Shown: positions 38,191 to 49,042, numbered from the stretch's first letter. The stretch: 64,000 bases of DNA from Bromus sterilis (GCA_950022295.1 OX465600.1:231901782-231965781), one strand, 5' to 3'. Translations and numbers: made by a program. The notes: a model not told the origin generated them from the sequence alone.

Positions 38191-39269
38191 TCAACATGAA
38201 GAGAGGTGTTTTTGCAACATGGAAGTTTCTACAACCAATCTTTCCTCTCTCAAAATAATTTTCAGTAGTATCATGAAAACATCAAGAATATAACTATCAC
38301 ATAAATCATGTTGTTCATGACCTACAAGTACACGTGTATAGTTTTCAACACGGTCTATAGGAACATAAGATAAATGCAACCCATCACATTGAGCCTTAAT
38401 AAGAGCATAATTCTCCGGAATATGATTTGGAGATTTCAAAAGGATAATAGGACAATCAAGTGTGGGTGCAATAGCAAAAATTTCATGCTTAACATGAGGA
38501 ACTATAGAAAGTTCATCTCCGTAAGCATCCATAGTGGCATCATAGCCATAAGCATAGAAGGCATCAACTTCATCAAAAAGGGATATTTCAAAAGAATCCA
38601 TAGGATCATAACACTCATATAAGGTAAGATTCAAAGAGTTACTATCATTAGAAGGTAGACATGGATGGCTCCATTCTTCCTCCTTTTGTTCGTCACTCTC
38701 CTCCTCTTTTTCATCCAAGGAGCTTTCGGTTTCATCAATTTCTTCTTTCATAGAGTCCTGCAAAACATTAGTCTCTTCCTTTGGGGGAGAGATTCTCTCA
38801 AGATGATCAATAATCTAATAATTTGCATCATAATTTTCTAAACAATAGTTAAGTATAGCAAGACTCTCAGATTTGTAAGGGGCATCATTAATATTTCTAA
38901 GAAGAGAAGTAATTTCATAGGCACCCTTATAAGCAAAAAATTCTTCTATTGGCTCTGCATCATAAAAATCATAGTTTTCCTTAGCATAAGAAGCTAAGGT
39001 TTCATCATCATTGTACTCACATTGGAAAGAAAGGTGTTTGTGCCTCATAAAGCAACAAGATTCATCCCTGCAGAAAGATATACTATATATTGAGCACAAG
39101 TTTCTAGCATACTCATACAACCGGTGTATTTGTTTCCATAAGTGTATCCCCTTTTGAGACAAGCGGTGTTCCTTGTACCACTTTTGTTGATCCTCGGTGA
39201 ATTCTCCATGTCAATAAGATCTGGTTTCAAAGAAGTCAAACATTGATTGGCAAGTAAGGAACTAGACAT
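38191..39269 (-). pseudogene. Acidic ORF of the non-autonomous retroelement, function unknown
   Basis: The likely start is ATG 39269 (MSSSLLANQCLTSLKPDL). A one-base loss near 39205 shifts the frame, which then stays open through WYKEHRLSQKGIHLWKQI, a Cys/Tyr-rich section (LCSIYSISFCRDESCCF) and an acidic section to TAG at 38815. It resumes in the same frame with a Glu/Asp-rich stretch (about 38680-38760), CYDPMDSFEISLFDEVDA and PTLDCPIILLKSPNHIPENY, ending at 38191. The full reading would be about 360 residues. I see no zinc knuckle, protease or RT motif. Long conservation of one frame in a pol-less element suggests a role in its own propagation, perhaps gag-like, but that is only inference. 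Confidence 0.6.
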
Positions 39270-39390
39270 ACTATATATTTTTTTAGATTTTTGATAAAGG
39301 ACACGAAGATAAAAACTGAAAGGTAAACTAACAAGACTAAAAAGCAAAGATAAAAGATAGTGTGCAACTCCCCTATCTTGAAGTGCGAAG

Positions 39391-39408
39391 TCCCCAGCAA
39401 CGGCGCCA
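39391..39408 (-). promoter_or_regulatory. Primer binding site of the LARD-like element
   Basis: TGGCGCCGTTGCTGGGGA on the minus strand lies ten bases inside the 5' LTR (which ends at 39419). This form is common in cereal Gypsy-type elements and differs from the Met-tRNA site used by the two chromoviruses here. Confidence 0.75.
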
Positions 39409-39418
39409 GAAATTGCTT

Positions 39419-42400
39419 TGATGGTACGAGAGTTTGGCGGGTATAGCTTTGCTTGCGTCCCCGGCAATGGCTTCTCGCCCCTCGCTGGTTACCCAAAGTG
39501 GAAGGTTTGAGATGTAGACAACAACAAATTTCCCTCGGTGAAGATACCAAGGTTTGTCTTCAGTAGGACTCCGGCAACGACACGAAGGTGACAACGGCGC
39601 TAGGCGGTTGACGTGGACCTGCACATACAACAGATAACTTTGCTCCCAACGAGTTCAGAGAGGTTGTCAATCCCTCCGGCCTTGTTGTTTACAAAGGATA
39701 AAAACGCACGGGATAATAATGATAGTGATAGCAACGGAAAATTAAATAAAGCAGAAAATAAATAGTGGGTGTAAACAGTATTGGAAATATGGACCGGGGT
39801 CCCATGATGTTCACTAGTGATGTCTCTCTCCCAAAAGACGATAAAATAGCCATTCGAGGTAAACAAATTACAGCTGGGAAATTGACAGGATTATGTGTGC
39901 AAACCAATGCTAACTATGCTATAAAGAAAGGAAGAGGCTCAAAAGCATGGGCGGTACGCCAAGACAAGTAGACTGAAATCCATCTGCATCTACCTACTAA
40001 TCATCCACCTTGAGATATCTATCCAGAACATCTCGCTGGTATTAAGTTGTGAATCCCACCCAAAGTGTAAACTCAAAGCAACATACAACTGCATTAAAGT
40101 ACTTTGCGTAAAGTAAACAATCCTTGCACCCGCAAGTACAAGCACCGTTGTTTTCTCCCTTGTGGAAACAACACATCCCCTAGACTCATGTTTTTGTCAC
40201 TCAAGCTAGTCATGAGGGGGCATGAACCCACAATCATGCATAACGCTCCCTCTTGGATTCACTACCTACTACTTGGCCAAAGCAATAAACAACAACGGAG
40301 AACATGCAAGAATTACTCTAGAACATAAATATAAAAGAGGAGAATCAAATATATTACTCAAACACAATCTGAACATAGTCTCATAATCCATCAGATCCCA
40401 ACAAACTTAGCATAGCAATGGCAGAAAGATTACATATGTGCCTCGATCATGTAGGGCAGCTCACGAGGTCTAAACCAAGAAGAACAAAGAGGGGAGGAGA
40501 ACATCACATAGCTACTGATCATAGACCCATGGTCCAAGGTGGACTACTCACGGTTCATCCGGGAAGCATCCATGGTGGTGGAGAAGCTCCCGGAGGTGGT
40601 TCCTCCCTCCGTCAGGGTGCCGGGAAGAGGTCTCCTGGTGCTCCCGATCTTGGAAGCGCGGCGGCGGCGGAACAGAGGAAAGATCGCGAAAAAGGGTTCT
40701 CATTTCGGGGGTTTCGCGTCACGGAGAATATATGGGCGAAGGGGGGCAGCCAGGGGGGCCACTGATGTCTACGCACGCTTATATTCTTGTAGACTATGTT
40801 GGGCCTCCAAGCGCAGAGGTTTGGAGGAAAGCAACAATTTCCCTCAAGTGGATGACCTAAGGTTTATCGAACTCAGGGAAGTAGAGGTTGAAGATGGTCT
40901 CTCTCAAGCAACCCTGCAATTAAGATACAAGAAGTCTCTTGTGTACCCAACAGACCTAATACAATGGAAAATTGTATAGGTGCACTAGTTCGGCGAAGAG
41001 ATGGTAAAATATGGGTGATAGGTATGACAAAGCAAGGTAATATAAATCTGTAATAAAAAGTGCAGCAAGCAAACAAGTAGTAAACGTGAGCGCAAGCGGT
41101 ATGGCAATGGTGGAAACAAGGCCTAGGCTTCATACTTTCACTAGTGGCAACTCCCAACAACATTAACATAGTCTAATCACATGATATTCCTCATAAAACA
41201 TGCAATGGGGACATACTCGGAGGTCATTCCTTTGTGGTCAAGAGAGGACGAGAATTGTGTAGGGCTACAAAAGCACACCTCAGAGTTCGTAGTTCTCATC
41301 TATGGATTTCCCAATGTCACCGCGGCCATCCAAAGAGAGTACCACAATCACCACAACATATCTAAAGGATAGTCAAATACAAGCACCAAGAGACTATCAA
41401 TCTTCAATCCACACACAAAAGAGGAAATCACTCATGAAAATATTCTTCTAATCCATGACCAATAGACCGCTGTCACCATGGTCTCGGGGATTATACTAGA
41501 TAGGATCAACTGAGTACATCAAATCCAATACATAGAAGAAGGGGAAACATCATGGGATCACCCTAGATTAACATAGCCTATGATCACAACGAAGATCACA
41601 TCATGGGAGAGAGAGAAGACCACATAGCTACTGGTAGAAACCTCAGCCCCGGGGAGGAACTACTCCCGCATCATGGAGGGAGGAAGCAACGTCGATGGAG
41701 ATGAATCCGGGGGCACTTCCCCGTCCCGGCAGGGTGCCGACAGAGGAATTCTGGTCCCCCGAAACTTGGTGGCGATGGCGGCGGAGATCGGAATTGCTTA
41801 TGGAGAAAAGGGTTCTCGAATCAGGGTTTCGCGTCGCGAGTAAAAATAAGGGCCAAGGGGGGCCACCAGGAGTCTAGGCGGCCTCCCGGCGCAGCCACCC
41901 CCTAGGCCGCGCCCACTGGCCGCCTAGGCACCAGGTGGGGCCCCTCTGGACCCCCATTCGGGCGCAAGGAAGCTTCTGGAACGCTGATTTTTTATATATT
42001 TTTCCCGGAATTTTCTGAGCAATTTTAATAATGGGAAAACCTGAAATACAAAAACAGTAGAAAACAGAAACTGGAACTAGGGTGCACTGAGTTAATAAGT
42101 TAGTCCAAATATGATCAAAATTGTATGAAAGTGTATCAATACCATAGCAATATCACACAAAAGAAGCATGGAGCAAGCAGAAATTATAGATACGTTTTGG
42201 ACGTATCAGCCACCAGGGGTCCAGGCGGCCCCCTGGCGAGGCCCCACTCTAGGGCGTGCCGGGAGGGCGCCTGGGGCCCTGGTGGGTCCCCTCTGGCCCC
42301 TCCTCGGTGATTCCTGAAGCTTCCGAAGCGCTGATTTTAATTGGATTTTTCCGTATTTTTGGAGCACTTTTAAAATGGGGGAAACCTGAAATAGAAAATC

Positions 42401-42553
42401 AACAGAAAACAGGAACTGGCACTAGGGTGCACTGAGTTAATAAGTTAGTCCAAATATGATCAAAAGTGTATGAAAGTGTATCAATACCATAGCAATATCA
42501 CACAAAAGAAGCATGGAGCAAGCAGAAATTATAGATACATTTTGGACGTATCA
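39419..42553 (-). repeat. 5' LTR of the non-autonomous element, interrupted
   Basis: In plus-strand order it runs from TGATGGTACGAGAG to TTGGACGTATCA. Bases 40763-42208 plus one GCCAC copy are an inserted solo LTR. Net length is 1684 bp, matching the other LTR. Confidence 0.88.
40763..42208 (-). mobile_element. Solo LTR, 1446 bp, related to its host LTR
   Basis: In plus-strand order it starts TGATGTCTACGCACGC and ends TTGGACGTATCA. It is flanked by GCCAC at 40758-40762 and 42209-42213. Its right-hand third resembles the right end of the host LTR (42300-42553), so the two families share ancestry. No internal region remains. Confidence 0.9.
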
Positions 42554-42781
42554 GCGGTGCACGCGAAACCGCGCGGGTGTTTTCTCTCTTTCGCGCCGTT
42601 TTCTTTCATCCGGCGCCCCAAGCGACTCCCAGCGCACCGGGTTGGCTTGGGATCGCCGGACTCAATTTTGGCCCAATCCGGCGCTATTTGGGCCCTTGGC
42701 GGCGCGACTGAGCGGAAATCGTCCATCTGGGGCAAATAGCGCTGCCTTGGGGGCCTCTTGGGGGCGCGGCTGGAGATGCTC
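42554..42781. other. Right end of the TIR transposon
   Basis: A GC-rich 228-bp remnant between the retroelement and the TIR. Its last 60 bases, read backwards, continue from the TIR as GCCCCCAAGAGG, a composition typical of these element ends. It encodes nothing. Confidence 0.65.
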
Positions 42782-44009
42782 CAATCCCCATCTGCAATCT
42801 AATTATCCTGATTTGTATGTCATTTGTGATTTTTAAAACTGCACTATCAACCATGCTGTAAACTTTGAGGTGGGTTCCTTCTTTAGAAGAAGGCTTGCCC
42901 CTTCCCTTGGTGCTCAATGGAGGGAGATTGGGGAATGGCTGGGATCTTTACATCTTTCCATTGGACATGATCAAGTCTGGTGGGGGCTCCACAAGAGTGG
43001 GAGATTCACCACTAAATCTATGTATAAAAATCTTGAGAAACCTTTGCATGGTTGTAATTTCAGGTGGATTTGGGGGGCAAAACTGCCCTTAAAAATAAAG
43101 ATCTTCTTGTGGCAGCTATTTCAGGACGCTGTGTTGACTAGGGAGAACATGAAAAACAGAAAATGGTTGGGAAATCCTAGTTGCTCGTTCTGTAATCAAG
43201 TAGAAACCTCGCAACATCTTTTCTTTGGATGCTCGGTTGCGAAATGCATTTGGAGATCTATTGGGGTCTCCTTAAGGGCTGAAATCTGTCCTTCTAATGT
43301 TTGGCAATATTATGTGTGGTGCTATAAGTTCCTTCCTGTAATGGAAAGATTATATACCATTGGCCGAGGCTGCGGTTGTTTGGGCCATCTGGTTAGCTCA
43401 AAATTGAGCCACATTTGAGTGCAAGAATATCAAGACTCCTTTTGAGATTGTATTCTCTGTTGTTTCTCTATTGCTATACTAGGCAGGTCTTCAAGCGGAG
43501 GGCGACGGCAAAAATCTAAGAAGTGGCGCGGAAGGCATTTGTCAAGGCACAGTGAACCTGATGAGGATATGCGCATCACCAGCAGTGATGAATCGAGCGG
43601 GTGGTGATGATGGCCGATCTTAGAGGTGGTTTGGTGATGCTTGCTGAAGTCTTTTGCGTGACTTGGTGATTCATTTATCAGTTAATCCCTCCCCCATTAT
43701 GTTGGGCGCTAGTACCTTTCTTGAGACTTAGTTTGGTCTGCTGGACTTCCCCTGCTTCCTATTCTTGTAATAGGATAGTTATCGTGCGGTGACAAGTGGC
43801 ATCAGGTTTTTTCCCCATAGCCCTCGTTTCGATATCGGGCAAGAGCAGCGGGTTTTCTGGAGCTGCTTGAACCCGCCTCCCCCTACCCCCTCCTATATTC
43901 AAACCTGAACTCTGTATTTCTGTTTTTCTGAAATGTAAAGAGGTAAGGCCCGGTTCTAAAAAAAAGTTCCACGGGGGGATTGGTCGAGCAGTAACCAAAC
44001 AAGGCCTCA

Positions 44010-44335
44010 AAATTATGAAGGAATCAAAATACACATCTTTCCGACATGAAAACATTGATTCGCCTGGTCACAAATGGAGGAGAGGGAGAAGGCATCGCTC
44101 TCCCAACACCCTGAATCGTTCACCGCGCAATGAATCAATGTAGCCGCGGCCTGGTCGAGAAGCTAGAGGGCCTTCCCATGCTAGAGCCACTCAATCATTA
44201 GCATGAACTTAATGGCCGCTATCTCGGCCGAGGCCCGCCGATCTACTGCACCTTCTGCTCCGCCGATGACCCAGCCTGCAGATGGAGCTCTCCATTGAAC
44301 ACCCAAGAGAGAGGAGTGAGGAGATGAGTGGGTGA
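44010..44335. other. Unassigned DNA between elements, no gene seen
   Basis: Mixed-composition sequence that continues after the solo LTR at 48922. I recognise no repeat or coding pattern. It may be part of an older unclassified element or low-copy DNA. Confidence 0.4.
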
Positions 44336-45071
44336 GGAGCTGTAACAGCCCAAGAGCAAATTATGTTTTCATGATGTAATTTTTCTTTCATCAATGGCTT
44401 TGAAACTCGTTGTGCTGCAAGAGGATGTAATTCCATGTGTTGATTTTAAATGCCAAGAAGTTTTGAGTTCATTTGATTTGCTTTTGAATTCAAATAAAGT
44501 GGTTCAAGAAGGGTGTTTGAGGATTTTTCCATGTTGCATGCATGCTCCCCTTGACCCAAAACTTGGCATAGCCATTTATTTTCCCTTCCGAAGTGTTTTC
44601 AAACCCTTGCTTCATTTTTTCCAACTCTAAAAATGTGGGCCACAGTTCAAAGTGAGTTTGAATTTAAAAAATGACCCCACATTTTAGTTGTTCGAAAAAT
44701 GGCCAAACCAATTTTATAAACTAGAGAATATAGCAAGGATCATTTTGCATATTTTTGTGTGATTTAATTTCTTGTGAATATTCCTGGAAAACTCCCCAAG
44801 TGGTTTCTGTTTTATTAAATAGAAAATAGCCAGGGGGTTTCTTCTTCTTCCTTTTCTTTTCATGGCCGTGGCCCAGCCCACCTGGGCTTCTCCTCCGCGG
44901 GCTCCAACCCAGTTGGACGAACCGGTAAGTGGGGTGGCGGATGGATTGTCGGATCGCCATCGGAGGGCCAGGGGTCGTCGCCTTTCCACCGTGTCGCCGC
45001 GCCCCCTCCTCTATCTCACACCGGCGGGAGACGTCGAGATCGACGCTGGCCGACGTGGCTCCAACACGTCT

Positions 45072-45080
45072 CTTTATAAG
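45072..45080 (+). promoter_or_regulatory. TATA box in the solo LTR (CTTTATAAG)
   Basis: It lies about 730 bases into the LTR, just before a GC-rich segment that ends at the candidate donor CCAAG|GTGAGC (45415|45416). The placement matches the TATA boxes in the other chromovirus-type LTRs. Confidence 0.55.
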
Positions 45081-46087
45081 TCGGAGGCTCGTCTGGCCTC
45101 AGGAACCCTAGGCCACTCCGTTCCCCCTCTCAATTCGTCGCGCCGCCGCCCCCATGGACATCGGGCTCCTCCCCTGTTCCGCCTGACGCCGGTGAGACCG
45201 ATGACCAATTCGCCGCCGTCTTGCCGCAATCTTGAGCCTGCGCTCGCGTGCGCGACCTCTAAGCTCACCCGCGTTCCCCCTTTGCAGGTTTGTGCTAAGG
45301 GGTGTACAATTCAAGCCGCGCACCGTCGAGCTCTGTCGCGGCCACCGTCTTTCTCGATGACGGCCGCCTCCCTCTTTCTCTTCGGGTGTTCGAGCGCGTC
45401 GCCAACACCCCCAAGGTGAGCATCAAGCGCCTTTCCCCTCTCCCTAGCGCGTAGCCTAGAGCTCCCGCGTCGCGGTGTGTGTTCTGCGCCCGCGGGCTGT
45501 CGTCACCGGCCAGCCACCGTGGTCGTCTTGTCCAGGGCGTGCCCGGGGCGTGTCGTGTGGGTCATATGCGTGCTCTAGGACGCGTGCGCAACAGCTAGGA
45601 CTGCCTCGCGCATCGGTTTAGCTCGCTGCCATGTCTGAATGCTGTTCTTCAGTGGTTCAGTCGCTACCGCATTTTGCCTCGCCAGAAAGGAGCCCCTTTG
45701 GCGTCCTCCCGAGTAGAACCGGGGCGCCACGTCCTCATGGTACTCCCCTGCACCGTTTGAAAGTTGCCGTCGAGCCCTAGCCGGCAAGGTGTCGCCGAAA
45801 TCGTCACCGGTTCAGGTGGTGTGCGTCGTGGTTACACCTCTGAACCCGTGGCCGCCACAATCTTCAGAGGAGCGTGGCAAGGAGAGTAGGGCACCTCCAT
45901 GGGCGTGCAGAGCAGCAAGCTATAGATGGGTGTGGTGGCTCGCGTTGCCAAGTGGTCGCAGGGCTGCCGGAGTCGAGACAGCGAGGCGAGCGTCGCCGCA
46001 AGTCGTCGTCGCCGTTGGGATTTTTGAAATTCAGAACAGCAGGGGGCATACCTCTACTGGTTTCAGACCTGTACCAGTTCAAAAACC

Positions 46088-46160
46088 GTGCAGTGTCGTA
46101 GTGGAAGAGAGCAGCAACAGCGAGCGAGAGGGCCTGGGTTCGATCCCCACGCGAGGCATT
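46088..46160 (+). other. tRNA-like B-box segment in the LTR
   Basis: GGTTCGATCC (46137-46146) is a perfect pol III B-box type word, in a segment equivalent to 57113-57175 of the related LTR. The A-box region here (TAGTGGAAGAG) is degenerate. It cannot fold into a complete tRNA and is not called as a tRNA gene. Confidence 0.4.
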
Positions 46161-47187
46161 TGCCTCCCACCTTTTTCCATTTTTGCGAGTGGCTGACATC
46201 CGGGCCCCACCTGCCAGTGGCTGGAGGCCTGGTGGGCTGGCCCAAGCGGCTGCTGCTGGTGGGCTGGTCCAGAGACAGAGGGAAGGGAGAGAAGCCTGGG
46301 CCGGATTGCTCGAATCCATCCCAGGAGGCTGAGCTCCTCCTTTTTTTTATTTTTTCAAAATCGATTTGAATTCCAAATTCAAATCTGATTTGGACATTTG
46401 AACTTCTCTGCCTCAAACATATCTTCCCATATATGAATTTGGGGTATTTTTTCCCACTAAAGCCCATGGTAAGGCCCATTGTGCAAATTGATCCTTAAAA
46501 ATATTGAGGTATTGACAATTTTCATTTAGGCCCTTTAGTTCTCTTAAATTTGCAAACTGTGCTTTGAAAATTCAATTGGAGCCATGTCATATATGTTTTG
46601 GGGCAGCAATATCCAAGGAATTTAATGGTGTTGTCCATTTTGTGTTTTGTGCAACACAAAAATGGACATGGTGCACAAGCACTTATGGCCATTCAATTTC
46701 TGTTGCCCTCCAATTGCTTGCCTTTTCAACTTCAGTGCATGTTGATCTTGTCCTTTGATCCTTCAAGCTCTTCCATGTCATCTTGTGTCCTTTGCATCCA
46801 TGAACCAGCCCTAGAATATTGTCATATGCAAGTGGTTGGGATCCTTTTCTTCTGTTGAACCTTCCCGGTGTCAAATTCACCGACACTTCTCCATCTCCGA
46901 AATCGATAGATTTATTTCATGATGCTTATTGTTGTTAACTTTTTATCGTGGATTCATGCCATGCCATGTTGCCATGTTAATTACACCAAAGTTAAGGCTA
47001 TGACCAAAGCCATAAAACTATTAATAATTGCATATGGAGTTTGTCGACATGTCGCCAACACCTTCATTTAAACTTGACTAGCTAGGGTCACACCATGTCT
47101 AATTAAATTTGATCATCCCATCCATGCTTGAGCATTTTGGTATCGATGTTTACTTGTGTGCTTTTCCTTGCCGGTACCTTACATTAG

Positions 47188-47277
47188 CACCTGAGACTGC
47201 CGAGGAGACTTTCGTGGAGATTTCTGACACCGAGCCCGAGGACCCTGCTACGTCTGCTCCGTCGACTGATTACCCAG
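47188..47277 (+). other. Candidate acidic exon A in solo LTR (90 bp)
   Basis: It is preceded by TTACATTAG and followed by CCCAG|GCAAGG. The phase-1 frame gives a peptide rich in Glu, Thr, Asp and Pro, including EETFVEISDTEPEDP. The counterpart at 55880-55966 has EETYVELSDTE and is exactly one codon shorter. Confidence 0.45.
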
Positions 47278-48481
47278 GCAAGGGGGTTTATATATCATTC
47301 TTTATAGCTTTCAGCTCGCTTGCCTAGCTGTATCTAGAAAGGTTGCTTGATCCTACCACCCTATACTTTTGCCTCTCAATTAAACCCAAACAGCCATGCC
47401 CCCACATCCTAGCAAAACCTTGTTTGGCTATGTACCTTGCTTGCTTAACCATTGCTTAGTATGTGTAGGCCCTTAACCTGCTGCTCATACCCATTGCTGC
47501 TTGGTGGAATATCATGCTATTATCAGAAATTGGTTGATATTTATTATTATGATGTTAATTTATATTTGACGAAGGATGGGAGACCGGCTGTTCCCGCCAG
47601 GTGTTTTGTTCCATTCGAGTCACCTAGGTCCCGAGTTCCGGGTATTGTGTTTCTTGACGAGCGTGCCTAATCGTGTGTGGGATTCTATGGGGTCCCCTTG
47701 TCTTACCTACCTAGCTTCAAACAGTTCTAGTGGTGGCCCGAGATGATTTACTATTTGCAAACGTGTGTGTGTGTGCTTGGTTGGTACCCCAACAGTTTCG
47801 AAACAACCCGGGCTAGCGGAGACATGGTTTCTCTTGTTGGTCCACACCAGGGAGCTAGGGGGTTGCCCACATGGTTTGGACAACTAACCCGACCTCGTCC
47901 AGACGGTAGAGGCCGATTCGAGAGCGCGACCGGCTTTTGAGTTGGATGTCAACTCACTGGGGGCCACCCGGAATTGTGCGTTGTTATCTAGAAGGACTCT
48001 GACGTTCTGGAGTTTCAGGCGTTTACACAGCCAAGTGGAAACCGGACGTACATGTGAAGCCTATGATGGGAAGTTGGTACACCCCTATAGGGTTAAATCT
48101 TTTCGAAAAGCCATGTCCACGGTTATGGACGACTTGAGATCTACTCCTTGTTCATAGAATAACATCAACTTAATCGTGCTTTAAAAGTTGCCAACGTGTG
48201 AGTTGCCTTGATTTTCCTTCTTCGTCCGGGGCGACAAAGAGGGGACAAGGTTGTGTTATGTTTTGTGTAAGTAGGTGGATAGCAGACCTATGACACGTTG
48301 TCAACGTAAGTTCTTGGATCTTCCCTTACTCTAATAGTTCGTTAGCCACTCATATAAGCTAGCGCGGCTGCAACCTCAACCACTACTTTTCCTTACCGTG
48401 AGAAGTAGTTATACTGCATTGATATATTCTCACCTCTTTATTTTATTTTCCCTTTTATGTTTTGCCTGATGGCCGCTGCAG

Positions 48482-48567
48482 CTGATTACTACCTCGACCC
48501 GAGCACCGGACGCTACTTCGTGGAGGTGCCACCGGAGGAGGACGATGAGGAGGACTTCGCCCAGTAG
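48482..48567 (+). other. Candidate acidic exon B with stop in solo LTR (86 bp)
   Basis: It is preceded by TTTTGCCTGATGGCCGCTGCAG. It completes the phase-1 codon and reads DYYLDPSTGRYFVEVPPEED before an acidic tail and TAG (48565-48567). It is one codon shorter than the counterpart at 54590-54678, which shares the first 18 residues. Confidence 0.48.
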
Positions 48568-48921
48568 ATCCTATAGTTGGGTTCCGACGTTCCGTGGGTG
48601 GAATTGTTTATGTGCAGCCCTCTCTAGGGCCATTTGGATTTTGACCGTACTCGGTCGTGTGTGTCTTCCGCATGATGTTATGATGTACTTTTGGATCTTA
48701 TGATCTCTGAGATGATGTAATAAATACCAGCGGCGAGTGTATGCCCTGGACTTATATATTTATGTCTTAGTTGTTCAAGCTTCATTTACCTGTTGTCGAG
48801 AATCCGATAGCGATACTAGTGCGAGTATCGTGCGTCGGTGGCCACTTATGCACTTCTATCTCAGGTCGGACGCGAAAGCGACTAACTCGAGATAGTACCG
48901 CATCGGGGGCCTTACAGGAGC

Positions 48922-49042
48922 CTCAATGTGTCAGTGGCCAGTGTGAGGGAAAAAGGGAATTGTGTTTTTAATAATATTATGTTTAATAGAAATTTCACGA
49001 ATAACACACGAATTATAAAAAATTGAAATAGCATGATGTTGA
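48922..49042. other. Short AT-rich spacer, nothing recognised
   Basis: This is the continuation of the DNA interrupted by the solo LTR at 44341. No feature is visible. Confidence 0.4.

Larger units (their letters stand above)
29396..42553 (-). mobile_element. Non-autonomous LTR retrotransposon (LARD-like) with two solo LTRs inside its LTRs
   Basis: On the minus strand the LTRs start TGATACGTCC and end ACCATCA. Net of the nested solo LTRs they are about 1686 bp (29396-35123) and 1684 bp (39419-42553), so they match in length. The first 460 bases differ at about 21 positions by eye. The 4.3-kb internal part has a primer site of the form TGGCGCCGTTGC..., a polypurine tract and one broken ORF without gag, RT or integrase motifs. 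It therefore depends on another element, probably Gypsy. No clean target duplication is visible; see the findings. Confidence 0.88.
27637..42781. mobile_element. TIR DNA transposon (Harbinger-like or unclassified), about 1.98 kb net
   Basis: Perfect 15-bp inverted ends, GAGCATCTCCAGCCG (27637-27651) and its complement (42767-42781), are flanked by TAA (27634-27636) and CAA (42782-42784). One substitution from a TAA duplication would fit PIF/Harbinger targeting. Keeping one TAA restores the interrupted LINE frame, which supports these borders. Net of the retroelement inside (29396-42553) it is about 1.98 kb, GC-rich, with one decayed minus-strand ORF and no transposase recognisable. The superfamily call is tentative. 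Confidence 0.75.
27467..43490 (+). pseudogene. LINE ORF2 C-terminal fragment with zf-RVT region
   Basis: The left piece (27467-27636) encodes the segment around SPCWKFLLKIRDFYLLGR. The right piece (42785-43490) continues it with FRRRLAPSLGAQW, FRWIWGAKLPLKIKIFLWQ and the zinc motif CSFCNQVETSQHLFFGC (C-x2-C-x7-H-x4-C), typical of the zf-RVT domain after the RT of plant L1-type elements. Defects: a TAA in the right piece near 42830, a frame change near 43368, and later TGA and TAG codons at Arg- and Trp-like positions. The RT and endonuclease domains are missing because of 5' truncation. It is not functional. Confidence 0.82.
27459..43964 (+). mobile_element. 5'-truncated LINE (L1-like) split by a DNA transposon
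   Basis: A 16-bp target duplication AGTTCCACGGGGGGAT flanks it (27443-27458 and 43965-43980), and an A-run (about 43957-43965) ends it. These are hallmarks of target-primed reverse transcription. Only the 3' part of ORF2 and the 3' UTR are present: coding remnants at about 27467-27636 and 42785-43490. Net length without the nested insertions is about 1.36 kb. Removing the insertion with one TAA copy restores the ORF2 frame across the junction. Confidence 0.85.
27219..44006. mobile_element. Tourist/Harbinger-like MITE, split by a LINE
   Basis: The ends share a 14-bp inverted repeat, GCCTTGTTTGGTTA (27220-27233 and its complement ending 44005). Identical TCA flanks lie outside (27216-27218 and 44007-44009). 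Without the LINE insertion and the later 63-bp duplication the element would be about 190-200 bp. The terminus resembles GGCCTTGTTTGGTT of grass Tourist-like MITEs; the flank is TCA rather than the usual TWA. It has no coding capacity. Confidence 0.65.
44341..48916 (+). mobile_element. Solo LTR, 4576 bp, same family as the right-hand Gypsy
   Basis: It starts TGTAACAGCCC, ends GGGGGCCTTACA, and is flanked by GGAGC at 44336-44340 and 48917-48921. These ends match those of the LTR at 54231-58762 read on the minus strand. Shared internal blocks include the exon-like segments (DYYLDPSTGRYFVEVPPE in both) and the CCGCATC...GGGGCCTTACA end. No internal region is left, so unequal recombination removed it. 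Confidence 0.93.

Noticed and set aside
43759..44055. 98-residue minus-strand ORF across the LINE 3' end
   Set aside because: It crosses the LINE poly-A and target-duplication border, so it cannot be an ancestral gene.
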